Below, piece by piece: positions 50,352-58,293 of a DNA stretch of 64,000 bases. The notes under the pieces are model-generated. The model searched no databases. It was not told the DNA's origin and saw only the letters and a list, made by a program, of their open reading frames with translations. Position 1 is the stretch's first letter, and every line of letters begins with the position of its first letter. This DNA is from Clostridia bacterium (lineage in GTDB: Bacteria; Bacillota; Clostridia; Oscillospirales; RGIG5299), in the NCBI GenBank assembly GCA_017504945.1, contig JAFVQJ010000005.1, positions 1-64,000 on the forward strand. The letters run 5' to 3'. The position numbers and the translations under genes were made by a program.

Positions 50352-51158
50352 ATGTGGGAAAAAATATTGAATTTTCTTATTGATCTTGCAACGTCGTTTG
50401 GCATCAAGCTCGTTGGAGCTATCTTTGTTTTGGTTGTTGGCTCTAAGATAATAAACGTGTTTGTCAAGTGGCTCAGAAGGTCGCACAAGCTCGACAAAAT
50501 GGATTCGAGCCTGCGCTCTTTTATTTCGAGCTTTTCGCGCATCGGTCTTTATATTCTTCTCGTTATCACCGTTGCGATGATACTCGGTATTCCTACCACC
50601 TCGTTTATTACTGCGCTTGCATCCTGCGGTGTTGCAATAGGTCTTGCCATGCAGGGATTTTTGAGCAATTTCGCAGGCGGTCTTATGATACTGATCTTCA
50701 AGCCCTTTAAGGTCGGCGACTATATCGAAACGGTTGAGGAATCGGGTACCGTTGAGGACATTTCGGTAGTCTACACCGTTTTGGTAACGCCCGACAACAA
50801 GCGCGTTACCGTTCCGAACGGCTCACTTACAAATATGGCTATCACCAATTACTCTGTCAAGGATACGAGGCGCGTTGACCTCAAATTTACCGCATCCTAC
50901 GATAACGATGTTGAAGCGGTTAAAAAGGTCATATTTGATACCGTTTCGGCTCATCCTCTTATTTTAAAGGAAAAGGAGCCGTTTGTAAGGCTTAACGAGC
51001 ATTCCGACAGCGCCCTTACCTACAGCGTTAAGGTTTGGTGCAATAACGCCGATTACTGGACCGTTTATTTTGATCTCGTGGAAGGTGTTAAAGCTGCCTT
51101 TGACAAAAACGGAATTGAAATACCCTATCCCCAGATCGACGTGCATCTTGATAAATAA
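50352..51158 (+). CDS. mscS: MscS-type mechanosensitive channel
   Basis: A 268-residue small-conductance mechanosensitive channel. Three N-terminal helices (about 20-40, 60-82, 88-110), the pore helix 'FITALASCGVAIGLAMQGFL' with the Gly/Ala packing pattern, then 'SNFAGGLMILIFKPFKVGDY' and the beta domain 'VEDISVVYTVLVTPDNKRVT'. It releases solutes on hypo-osmotic shock. A TATAAT lies at 50324-50329 without a clear -35. Confidence 0.95.
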   Translation: MWEKILNFLIDLATSFGIKLVGAIFVLVVGSKIINVFVKWLRRSHKLDKMDSSLRSFISSFSRIGLYILLVITVAMILGIPTTSFITALASCGVAIGLAMQGFLSNFAGGLMILIFKPFKVGDYIETVEESGTVEDISVVYTVLVTPDNKRVTVPNGSLTNMAITNYSVKDTRRVDLKFTASYDNDVEAVKKVIFDTVSAHPLILKEKEPFVRLNEHSDSALTYSVKVWCNNADYWTVYFDLVEGVKAAFDKNGIEIPYPQIDVHLDK

Positions 51159-51194
51159 AAAAATCCTGCCCGATATTTTCGGGCAGGATTTTTG
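51157..51194 (+). terminator. Terminator after mscS
   Basis: 15-bp stem AAAAATCCTGCCCGA/TCGGGCAGGATTTTT, 5-base loop. Confidence 0.95.
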
Positions 51195-51247
51195 TTTACA
51201 TTTATATTACGGTGTGGTATAATGGAAGAAAAGGAGCGTGATATTAG

Positions 51248-51538
51248 GTGTTTGATAAGTTTTTCAGGAAACACAATAAATTCAAAGAATCTAAAAATCA
51301 AGCAGTTTTTACCTGTTTACATATTATCGAAGAAAACAAACCTATTCTATATGTTAAGCACGATGATGAGGGTGATTGGCAATTTCTATGCGGAGGCAAG
51401 CACACAACAGAAAATGCTCGAATAATCGCTCTGCAAGAGATTATCAATATTGATCCAAGTGTTAGCAAAGTATCAAATCTCAAATGCGGACAAACTGCTG
51501 TTAGAGAAAGCAAAGAAAGCGAATGGCAGTTATTATGA
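51248..51538 (+). CDS. Small protein with DDEGDWQFLCGG motif, unknown function
   Basis: A 96-residue soluble protein starting with GTG (GGAG 12 bases upstream). It shows 'ACLHI'-like strand 'VFTCLHIIEENKPILYVKHD', the motif 'DDEGDWQFLCGGKHTTENA', and 'ALQEIINIDPSVSKVSNLKC'. I recall similar short proteins spread across bacteria, some annotated near DUF2185 or as polymorphic-toxin immunity proteins, but cannot assign it. No toxin gene is adjacent. It has its own terminator; AT content is higher than the neighbours. Confidence 0.7.
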   Translation: MFDKFFRKHNKFKESKNQAVFTCLHIIEENKPILYVKHDDEGDWQFLCGGKHTTENARIIALQEIINIDPSVSKVSNLKCGQTAVRESKESEWQLL

Positions 51539-51545
51539 AAACAGT

Positions 51546-51574
51546 AAAAGGCTCGCCTGTTGGCGAGCCTTTTT
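51546..51574. terminator. Terminator between the small gene and spoVAC
   Basis: 12-bp stem AAAAGGCTCGCC/GGCGAGCCTTTT, TGTT loop. Confidence 0.93.
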
Positions 51575-51575
51575 G

Positions 51576-52013
51576 CTAAAATAATGTGGTTATCCAGTAA
51601 ATAATCCCATACACAACACTTGCCACCGTACCGAAGACGATGACGGGGCCCGCGATGGTGAAAATTTTGGTGCCGAGTCCCAAGACGATGCCCTCGCTTT
51701 TAAACTCCATTGCCGCCGCGGTTACAGCGTTTGAAAAACCCGTTATCGGCACAACCGTGCCGGCGCCCGCATGCTTCGCAATTTTATCGAATACTCCGAG
51801 AGCGGTGAGAAAGGACGCTAAAAATATAAGCGTTACCGATACCCACGTCCTTGCGGCTTCCTCCTCAGTAAAGTTGGAATATAGAGTAAAGAGAAGCTCT
51901 CCTACAACGCATATCATACCGCCGAAGACAAATGCCTTGGGAATATTTTTATAGCTGTGGGTCGAAATATCGTATTTTGATGCTATTTTTTTATATTCTT
52001 CTTTTGTTACCAT
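51576..52013 (-). CDS. spoVAC: Stage V sporulation protein AC
   Basis: A 145-residue membrane protein. 'IPKAFVFGGMICVVGELLF', 'HAGAGTVVPITGFSNAVTAA', 'AMEFKSEGIVLGLGTKIFTI' and 'AGPVIVFGTVASVVYG' match SpoVAC, the mechanosensitive-type channel for dipicolinate during spore formation and germination. Here it is the distal gene behind spoIIIAH instead of being beside spoVAD. Its SD GGGAG lies in the 3' arm of a terminator hairpin, 8 bases from the ATG. Confidence 0.95.
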   Translation of the reverse strand: MVTKEEYKKIASKYDISTHSYKNIPKAFVFGGMICVVGELLFTLYSNFTEEEAARTWVSVTLIFLASFLTALGVFDKIAKHAGAGTVVPITGFSNAVTAAAMEFKSEGIVLGLGTKIFTIAGPVIVFGTVASVVYGIIYWITTLF

Positions 52014-52054
52014 TTAAAAAACTCCCTTTACCGTTATTATTTCGGCAAAGGGAG
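52014..52054 (-). terminator. spoIIIAH-spoVAC terminator whose 3' arm is the spoVAC SD
   Basis: Minus strand: CTCCCTTTGCCG (52054-52043) pairs with CGGTAAAGGGAG (52033-52022), one mismatch, 9-base loop, then six T, two A and the spoVAC ATG. GGGAG at the end of the stem is the only SD. Confidence 0.85.
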
Positions 52055-52061
52055 CTTTTAT

Positions 52062-52610
52062 TCATATTGCGGTGGAATTGCCGTTCGTTTCCGGAGAAAC
52101 GGTGAGTATTCGCACGTCGGATGCCGATTGCTCGGTGGTTCTGATAACTATATCCTTTATGGCGTTTGCATCGGCGGAGCTTAACGTTTCACAATCGACG
52201 ATAACGGTGGTATTGTTTTTATCCACGAAGGCTATGCAGTCCTTATAGCCCTTGGCTACAACGAGCTGCTCGATCTTCACCTGCTGATTGTTTGAAAGAG
52301 CAAGTCGGGTAAGTTCCTCGGTCGCGGACGCCTTGCTTTTGCTGTCGGCGTTACCGTTTATTATTGAGTTCAATTCAGAAACTGCGGTGTCGTATGCAGC
52401 TTTTCTGTCAATTCTGGCATTTATGAAATACTGTTCGTTGGGATCCTCTTCCACGTTGCTGCCGTCAACGAGAATTGATTCTCCGAGCGTTTTGCCGCTT
52501 TCCTCGCTATCGCCGAAATACCAGTTCAAATAGATCGAGCCGCACAGGCAAAGTGCCAGCACTATGAAAAATCCTGCCGATCTAAAGCTTTTCTTTTTCT
52601 TTTTTACCAT
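52062..52610 (-). CDS. spoIIIAH: Stage III sporulation protein AH
   Basis: A 182-residue protein: basic N-terminus, one membrane helix ('AGFFIVLALCLCGSIYLNWY'), then a YscJ/FliF-like ring-building domain ('EQLVVAKGYKDCIAFVDKNN', 'TTVIVDCETLSSADANAIKD'). In the mother cell membrane it pairs across the septum with forespore SpoIIQ to form the channel. The 'NGNADSKSKASATEELTRLA' helix is typical. Last of the A-H genes. Confidence 0.94.
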   Translation of the reverse strand: MVKKKKKSFRSAGFFIVLALCLCGSIYLNWYFGDSEESGKTLGESILVDGSNVEEDPNEQYFINARIDRKAAYDTAVSELNSIINGNADSKSKASATEELTRLALSNNQQVKIEQLVVAKGYKDCIAFVDKNNTTVIVDCETLSSADANAIKDIVIRTTEQSASDVRILTVSPETNGNSTAI

Positions 52611-52623
52611 ATCGATTATCCCC

Positions 52624-53193
52624 TTACGATTTTTTTATTACGCATATATTGTTGCTCGAAACTCCCAAGAGTGCCGATGCCGCCGTTATTACCGAGCTTT
52701 TTACAGACGGTATATCGGCGCCGTCGCAGACTATTACCACGCCCTGTATCTGCGGCAAGAGCTCCGTTACCGTGAGCGCCGATTCGCCGCCGTTTCCGTC
52801 ATCAATTATTATGTATTTATATTCATTGCCGTCCTTTATCTCCGATTTATTACCCGCCGTGTCGGAATCGTTTACCGTTATTTGCGAGCTTTTCAATTCG
52901 GTGGCGTAAACGTATTCTATGCCGCTTTTAAGGGTTATCATAATTTCGCAGTCCCCTGCCCCTTTTATGCTTTTAACAATTCTTTTTAACTGCTTTTCGA
53001 GGTCCTCACGGTAGTTTTCGGCAGAAACGTTTACTTTTGCGTCGGTTTTAGTTTTTGCCGTCGGAGTCGCCTCTGAAAGAAGGATAAGCAACACTCCCAC
53101 GGCAATCAAAATCACCGCTGCTTTTTTATTAAATAACTTGTTTTTTATTGCTTTTATATCAAATTTTAGGTTTCTGAACATTTTTCTCACCAA
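52624..53193 (-). CDS. spoIIIAG: Stage III sporulation protein AG
   Basis: A 189-residue protein with one helix ('AAVILIAVGVLLILLSEA') and an extracytoplasmic ring domain: 'EDLEKQLKRIVKSIKGAGDC', 'EIMITLKSGIEYVYATE', 'IQGVVIVCDGADIPSVKSSV' and the C-terminal 'ASALLGVSSNNICVIKKS'. SpoIIIAG forms a large ring in the feeding-tube complex. Starts 7 bases inside spoIIIAF. Confidence 0.94.
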   Translation of the reverse strand: MVRKMFRNLKFDIKAIKNKLFNKKAAVILIAVGVLLILLSEATPTAKTKTDAKVNVSAENYREDLEKQLKRIVKSIKGAGDCEIMITLKSGIEYVYATELKSSQITVNDSDTAGNKSEIKDGNEYKYIIIDDGNGGESALTVTELLPQIQGVVIVCDGADIPSVKSSVITAASALLGVSSNNICVIKKS

Positions 53194-53648
53194 AAAATTA
53201 TTATATCTTCGGAAATTTCAAGTTCGTCGCACAGAATACGCCGTGCCGCTTCTTCGTTACTGCAGTTTAATTTTACTGCAATAAGATTATATTCTCCGTT
53301 TTTTTGCGATATGACAGTTTCGAGCGAATATACCGAAATTTTTTTACTTAAAAGCCTTTCTTTAAGCTCCGCTTCGACTGCAAGCTTTGCGGCAGATAAT
53401 CCCTTTTCGTTTGATGTAATCTCGTCAGATGATGAAAAATCGAAGCTTGAAAGTGTCTTTTTAAAGCTTGACAGCTCAAATCCGAGGTCACCGTTTATTA
53501 TAGGTGAAAAGATCAATACGGCAAGATATACCGACGCCGCTGCTCTTATAAGCCTTGCCGTTTTTTCCGACGGCGTTATAATATTCAATATGCCGAGAAG
53601 CAAGGAGGAAACCGCTATTGCGGATATCCAGTTTTTTAAGAAGTCCAC
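53187..53648 (-). CDS. spoIIIAF: Stage III sporulation protein AF
   Basis: A 153-residue protein with two helices near the N-terminus ('WISAIAVSSLLLGILNII' and 'AAASVYLAVLIFSPII') and a soluble domain ending 'CSNEEAARRILCDELEISED'. The start is GTG at 53648, two bases after the spoIIIAE stop, with GAGAGG 6 bases upstream. The frame extends further upstream but that part only shadows spoIIIAE. Confidence 0.92.
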   Translation of the reverse strand: MDFLKNWISAIAVSSLLLGILNIITPSEKTARLIRAAASVYLAVLIFSPIINGDLGFELSSFKKTLSSFDFSSSDEITSNEKGLSAAKLAVEAELKERLLSKKISVYSLETVISQKNGEYNLIAVKLNCSNEEAARRILCDELEISEDIIIFW

Positions 53649-53650
53649 CG

Positions 53651-54745
53651 TTATCCTCTCCAAACTATCATCAAAACGGTAATGCAGGTGACAAGGCACG
53701 CCGCAGTGCCTGCCGTGAGGGCAATTATCATTGAAAAGCCTCCTGCAACGTCCTTGAGGCAACCTGAAATGCGGTTGTTTCCGCAGATATCGGAAAAATA
53801 CGCGCACAGTCGCATAATTGCATAGCGCACCAGTACCGACAATGTCGGAGCAAGAGTTATTGACGCTATTATCACTACTCCGAACACTCCCGTAAGCGTC
53901 TTTGCCGACGTGGCGCACGCCAGAAAGGTATCTACCGTTTCACCTATCTGACCGCCGATTGCCGGAATTATATTTATAATTGCTGTCTTTATTCCGCTTT
54001 TTGCCACGCTGTCACCCGTCATTGCAATAACCCCCTGAAAAGACATTACCGCCGTAAATACGGTGAGCATTACCGCAATGACCGCCAAGACCGACTTTTT
54101 AAAGAATTCGCATACGCCGCTGAGATCGACCGCCGTGCAAAGCGCTTTTGAAACACAGAGTGCAAAATAGAGGTTTATTGCAGGCATTATTACCTTTGAC
54201 GAAATAAAAACTATTATTTCCGCCGCTGCAATCAAAACTGCTTCGGAAAGAACCGCTCCGCCGGCTTGTCCCGACGCGGCAAGCAACGCCGTTGAGACCG
54301 GCATTAAAAGCTTTGAGAAATCGGAGATGCAATTGATGGCAACATCGGCATTTATACAGCTTTCGGACAGCTTTGAGGAAACAAAGAGCAACACCGATAC
54401 CGTTGCCGCAGTATTGACAGTCGACTCTATTCCCCTTGAAAAATAGCTGCCGCCGAGCATATTGAATATTGACGCCGCAACCGTTATTGCGCTGATAACA
54501 CCGAGTGTATTGAACTCATCTTTAACTGCTTTAAGAGCAATATCGGATATGTATTCGAAAACAGAAGAAAACGATATTTTTTCGGTCATATTATCGGGAG
54601 TGATTCCCGTTTCGTTATCGTAAAGACCGTTTGCGCCGCTTTCTTCAAGAACATCGGAAACAGAAAAGCCGTTTGCAGTTGCCGTTATGCCAAACATAAA
54701 AGCGGCAACAAACAGCGCAAATACAAAAAGAATAGGTCTTTTCAT
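53651..54745 (-). CDS. spoIIIAE: Stage III sporulation protein AE
   Basis: A 364-residue polytopic membrane protein with a cleavable-looking leader ('FVFALFVAAFMFGITATANG') and about eight helices. 'LLMPVSTALLAASGQAGGAV', 'SFQGVIAMTGDSVAKSGIKT' and 'IINIIPAIGGQIGETVDTFL' are the conserved core of SpoIIIAE, the presumed membrane base of the channel. 14 bases after spoIIIAD. Confidence 0.96.
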   Translation of the reverse strand: MKRPILFVFALFVAAFMFGITATANGFSVSDVLEESGANGLYDNETGITPDNMTEKISFSSVFEYISDIALKAVKDEFNTLGVISAITVAASIFNMLGGSYFSRGIESTVNTAATVSVLLFVSSKLSESCINADVAINCISDFSKLLMPVSTALLAASGQAGGAVLSEAVLIAAAEIIVFISSKVIMPAINLYFALCVSKALCTAVDLSGVCEFFKKSVLAVIAVMLTVFTAVMSFQGVIAMTGDSVAKSGIKTAIINIIPAIGGQIGETVDTFLACATSAKTLTGVFGVVIIASITLAPTLSVLVRYAIMRLCAYFSDICGNNRISGCLKDVAGGFSMIIALTAGTAACLVTCITVLMIVWRG

Positions 54746-54759
54746 TTTAACACATCCAA

Positions 54760-55152
54760 TTATTCGGTAACGTTTACAATAAGGTCGAGTGCCGTTTTAA
54801 AGAGCGGCAACGACGTTATTACGATTGCCGCCTTACCGACCAGCTCAACCTTTGTCGCGATTGCATTTTCTCCCGCATCGCGACAGCTATCGGCTATGAG
54901 TTGAACGATAAAGGCTATTGACATAAGCTTGATTATTATTGCAAAGCCCTCGGGATAGGCTATGCTATCGGAAATATTATCAAGAAATCCGATTACTGTT
55001 TCTAACCGCTTTATTACAAATAAAAATATCGCCGTTGCACCTGCAAGAGAAACCGCCAATGAAAGCTCCGGTCTTATTTTCTTTAGCCATACGGCTATAA
55101 TTACCGTAAATACCGATGCAACGAGAACGGATACTATCTCACCGTAGCTCAT
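54760..55152 (-). CDS. spoIIIAD: Stage III sporulation protein AD
   Basis: A 130-residue protein with four helices, including 'VLVASVFTVIIAVWLKKIRP', 'IKLMSIAFIVQLIADSCRDA' and a C-terminal 'AIVITSLPLFKTALDLIVN', as in SpoIIIAD. The start overlaps the spoIIIAC stop by 4 bases (ATGA). Confidence 0.95.
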   Translation of the reverse strand: MSYGEIVSVLVASVFTVIIAVWLKKIRPELSLAVSLAGATAIFLFVIKRLETVIGFLDNISDSIAYPEGFAIIIKLMSIAFIVQLIADSCRDAGENAIATKVELVGKAAIVITSLPLFKTALDLIVNVTE

Positions 55153-55343
55153 AATCCGAACATCGACCTTACCGTGTCAAACAGCAGCTTTATCTCGTCA
55201 ACAACGGCAAGCAAAACTATTATCAGTCCCGCAATGGTTACCATCATCGCGTGTTCTTCTCTGCCGCTTTTTATCAAAAGCTGATTAAGCACGGCAACTA
55301 TTATGCCTATTGCCGCTATTTTGAAAATTACGTCGATCTCCAT
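55149..55343 (-). CDS. spoIIIAC: Stage III sporulation protein AC
   Basis: A 64-residue, two-helix protein: 'MEIDVIFKIAAIGIIVAVLN', 'QLLIKSGREEHAMMVTIAGL', ending in 'DTVRSMFGL'. The central 'KSGREEHA' loop is the family signature. Like SpoIIIAD it is a small membrane component of the complex. Confidence 0.95.
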   Translation of the reverse strand: MEIDVIFKIAAIGIIVAVLNQLLIKSGREEHAMMVTIAGLIIVLLAVVDEIKLLFDTVRSMFGL

Positions 55344-55361
55344 TTTTTCCTCCGCGCAATA

Positions 55362-55871
55362 TCATATAAGCAGTATGTAGAGTGAGAGTCCTGCCGCAGC
55401 TCCGAGCATTTTGTAAAGTTTTTTACCTTTATATGCTTTTTCTCTGACTGTTTCGGTGGTTTTTCGGTAATTTAACAAAAAATCGTCGATAACCGTTTTT
55501 TGTTCGGCAACGCCTCCGTTTCCGAGCCTTTGAAACAGCTCTTTTATCAAGCGCGTTTGATCGCTATCGGTCTTTTTTGTAAATTCTGCCATTTCAAGCG
55601 CTTGTCTTACAGAGCTTTGAACGGTTCTTTTATCTGACATATTGCAGTAAAGCTCCTTAAAAAAGCTTCCGCCCGTTTGCGATATCCTTTCAACCGTTTC
55701 GGGAAGCGGTGCCCTGAATTGCTCTATCTCGTCGCGCAAGCGCTCAACGTCGGATATTATTTCCTCGTTATATTCAAGCCGCCTTTTAAGCTTTTCCGAC
55801 TCTGTCGAACCGATAATTACCGTTCCCGCAACAGTAAATAGTGCCGCCAGTGCTTTAACAAATAAGCTCAT
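55362..55871 (-). CDS. spoIIIAB: Stage III sporulation protein AB
   Basis: A 169-residue protein related to GspF-type platform proteins. N-terminal helix, then a helical domain ('RLEYNEEIISDVERLRDEIE', 'LIKELFQRLGNGGVAEQKTV') and a C-terminal helix ('LYKMLGAAAGLSLYILLI'). The 'LGNGG...Q' segment is typical. Overlaps spoIIIAA by 17 bases. Confidence 0.94.
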   Translation of the reverse strand: MSLFVKALAALFTVAGTVIIGSTESEKLKRRLEYNEEIISDVERLRDEIEQFRAPLPETVERISQTGGSFFKELYCNMSDKRTVQSSVRQALEMAEFTKKTDSDQTRLIKELFQRLGNGGVAEQKTVIDDFLLNYRKTTETVREKAYKGKKLYKMLGAAAGLSLYILLI

Positions 55872-56733
55872 CTCTGTTCACCGTTTCCTTTATCTTCCCC
55901 GCTCTTTCGGGGCCTTCTAAAAATATTATCTTCTTAACGTTGCTTATCCTTATCATATCCAAGAGTGCCTTGCGGTTCATAATGTCTTCTCTACTGTCGG
56001 CGTGTGCGGTGAGGATTACCGCTGCTCCGAGGCGCAGGCAATCGTTTATGGCGGATAATTCCGAACGATCACCTATTTCGTCGCAGATTACTACGTCGGG
56101 CGTGAGGTTTCTCACGGCTACCGTTATACCGTCTGTTTTTTTGTAGTATGAGAGGATATCTGTATTGGTGCCAAGGTCAAAGCCCTGCATCTCGCCGCGC
56201 TCGTCTATTACCGAAACGCGCTTGCCGCGCTCTGAAAGCTTTTTTGCAAGGGCTTTTAATACTGTCGTTTTTCCGCCGCCCGCCTTTGATGCAATAAGAA
56301 GCGACGGCAGGTTATCCGACAGATCTATAATTTTTAATATCTCGTCGGCTGCGTTATCTATAAAACGCGGTATTCTTATATTTATTGAAGTTATTTCCCT
56401 TACCGATGATATTTTGCCGTTTTCATATACTGCGGTGCCGCAGACGCCCGCACGGTATCCCCTGCCGAAGGTGATAAAGCCGCTGTTTATTGCTTCGGAA
56501 TATGAGTATTCCGATTGGTTACATATTAAACGTATTACATTTCTGACAGTTTCCCTTGAAACTATATAGTCAAGTGATATGCTTCTGCCGTTTTGGGTAA
56601 GGCAAAGCGGTTTGTTTGCTCTTATTCGTATTTCGCTCGTTATTTGCTTTTTCTCCGCTGAGACGGCATCCAATACCTGCCGAAGCTCTGCCGGCATATA
56701 GCTTAAAACGCCGTTGTAATCGCTGACGTCCAT
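55855..56733 (-). CDS. spoIIIAA: Stage III sporulation protein AA (ATPase)
   Basis: A 292-residue AAA-type ATPase, the motor of the SpoIIIA-SpoIIQ complex. 'SGFITFGRGYRAGVCGTAVY' precedes the Walker A 'LIASKAGGGKTTVLKALAKK'; 'VSVIDERGEMQGF' and Walker B 'DVVICDEIGD' follow, with 'VILTAHADSREDIMNRKAL' as the histidine switch. First gene of the operon; SD AAGGAG. A SigE-type promoter lies upstream. Confidence 0.96.
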   Translation of the reverse strand: MDVSDYNGVLSYMPAELRQVLDAVSAEKKQITSEIRIRANKPLCLTQNGRSISLDYIVSRETVRNVIRLICNQSEYSYSEAINSGFITFGRGYRAGVCGTAVYENGKISSVREITSINIRIPRFIDNAADEILKIIDLSDNLPSLLIASKAGGGKTTVLKALAKKLSERGKRVSVIDERGEMQGFDLGTNTDILSYYKKTDGITVAVRNLTPDVVICDEIGDRSELSAINDCLRLGAAVILTAHADSREDIMNRKALLDMIRISNVKKIIFLEGPERAGKIKETVNRDELIC

Positions 56734-56757
56734 ATATTTTGCATCTCCTTTTTTCTA

Positions 56758-56787
56758 AATATATGGCGCACCTTTTTGAAATATAAC
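56758..56787 (-). promoter_or_regulatory. SigE-type promoter of the spoIIIA operon
   Basis: Minus strand GTTATATT (56787-56780), 14 bases, CATATATT (56765-56758), close to the SigE consensus (-35 KMATATT, -10 CATACAHT, 14 apart). spoIIIA is a SigE regulon operon in B. subtilis. Confidence 0.65.
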
Positions 56788-56823
56788 AAAAAATATCCCA
56801 ACAGAAATTTCTGTTGGGATATT
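56785..56823 (-). terminator. Terminator after the DUF4340 gene
   Basis: 13-bp stem AATATCCCAACAG/CTGTTGGGATATT with AAATTT loop, followed on the minus strand by TTTTTGTT. Its tail overlaps the SigE-like -35. Confidence 0.85.
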
Positions 56824-56835
56824 CACTGTTTTTCT

Positions 56836-58272
56836 TTATACTACCGTGATTATCTCGCCGTTTAATATTCTTTCGCAGTCGGCAAGCACCTTTTCCACCA
56901 TATCGCCTCTTACGGTGAAAATTCCTTCACCGTTTACCTCGGCGTAGTAGCGTGAGGAATCCACCTTATAATATTCGATAACGACCTTAGTGCCGTCCTT
57001 CTTATTATAGGTGATTCTGGCGTGAAGCTCCTTGCTGTGGCTTCCGTCCGCCAAGCCGTTTTGGGTTGCCGAGAATATCTGCTGATATAGCTTTTTGAAT
57101 TCCTCGGGAGGAAGCTCGGTGGTGCCGTGAAATACCTCGAGATTATCGAAATCGTCGCCGCAGGTAAATTCGTAGCTCTTTCCGCCACCTTCAATTTTAA
57201 GGCTCGCAACGTTTTTAAGAGCAACTATGCCTACCATTGAATAGGCAAATTTATTTGCGCCTTCTTCTACGAAGTAAAGAGAATCTGCCGAAACGGTGTA
57301 GATAAGATCTCTTCCCTCAAGCATTACGTAATAGACGTTTGCCATACTGTCCTTTTTGCCGATAAATATAGTTACGTTACCGTTTTTGACGGTGAAGGTC
57401 ATCGGCTTATCAAGACCGTATTTTTTGAGGTTGGCTTCAGAGGTATCGTCGCTTATTACCTCGGTTGCATTAAGCTCGGATATTGCTTTTACGAGGTTTT
57501 CAATATAAACGCCGTTTACGTCGTATTTAAAAGGAGTTTTCAGCTCGAGCTGAGTTTTTATGTTTGCCTCGGCTTTGTTGGTTGCCTCCTCATACTCCTC
57601 GTTGCTCAGCTTTATTATATCGATATCGTGAGAATCGGGGCGCAAAAGAGTAAATCCGTTAAAGCTTGCAATTTCAAGCTTTCCGAATATATCGGTGGGA
57701 TAAAGCTCGGTTCTCTTTACAGTGAAATACTCGATGGCGTAGGTTGAAACAACATAAACGTCGGCACTATCGGAGGTGTTGGCGTAATAGCTGCCGTCGG
57801 GCGTTTTTCCGCCGACGTAAAGACTGTGCTCGCTTCCGTCGTTAAGCACGGCGGTAACGGTTATTACGGGAGCATCAAGTCCGTAAACGGAGAGCTTTTC
57901 ACTATCTGACGAAACGAATTTTGCACTCGTCATGTTTGCAATATAATTAAACGACGAGGACGCCGCAGAGGAGTTGAGCTTTTCCTTTTCATTTCCCTTT
58001 AAAACGAGATATGATGACGACTCCTCTTTGATTCGCTCAAGAATAAAGCTGCCGTGTTCGTTTTTGATCTCAACCGTTTTGAGATCGTCCTTTGAAAATT
58101 CGAAGAATTTATGTCTTGCGGCAGAGGAGGCAGAGTCGGATGACACCGCGCTCGAGCCGCCGCCTTCGTTGTTATTTATTCCCGTAAGCACTACCGTTGC
58201 AACTGTCATTACAACGAGGACTAACACGGTTACTATTAACGTTACGGTATTCTTTTTTATGGTGAACACCAA
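56836..58272 (-). CDS. DUF4340 protein of a Gld-like ABC system
   Basis: A 478-residue protein with one N-terminal helix (10-31) and a long outside-facing region holding DUF4340 repeats ('YGLDAPVITVTAVLNDGSEH', 'SLYVGGKTPDGSYYANTSDS', later 'YGLDKPMTFTVKNGNVTIFI', 'GKKDSMANVYYVMLEGRDLI'), so two copies of the module. DUF4340 proteins regularly follow GldG. Role unknown, perhaps a substrate or wall-facing component. 21 bases after the GldG-like gene. Confidence 0.92.
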   Translation of the reverse strand: MVFTIKKNTVTLIVTVLVLVVMTVATVVLTGINNNEGGGSSAVSSDSASSAARHKFFEFSKDDLKTVEIKNEHGSFILERIKEESSSYLVLKGNEKEKLNSSAASSSFNYIANMTSAKFVSSDSEKLSVYGLDAPVITVTAVLNDGSEHSLYVGGKTPDGSYYANTSDSADVYVVSTYAIEYFTVKRTELYPTDIFGKLEIASFNGFTLLRPDSHDIDIIKLSNEEYEEATNKAEANIKTQLELKTPFKYDVNGVYIENLVKAISELNATEVISDDTSEANLKKYGLDKPMTFTVKNGNVTIFIGKKDSMANVYYVMLEGRDLIYTVSADSLYFVEEGANKFAYSMVGIVALKNVASLKIEGGGKSYEFTCGDDFDNLEVFHGTTELPPEEFKKLYQQIFSATQNGLADGSHSKELHARITYNKKDGTKVVIEYYKVDSSRYYAEVNGEGIFTVRGDMVEKVLADCERILNGEIITVV

Positions 58273-58293
58273 CCTTTCGGGGAAAATGATAAA

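Noticed and set aside
53649-53918. Upstream extension of the spoIIIAF frame
   Set aside because: The extra 90 residues lie wholly within spoIIIAE in another frame and are Cys/His/Arg-rich like shadow sequence; the GTG at 53648 has a good SD.
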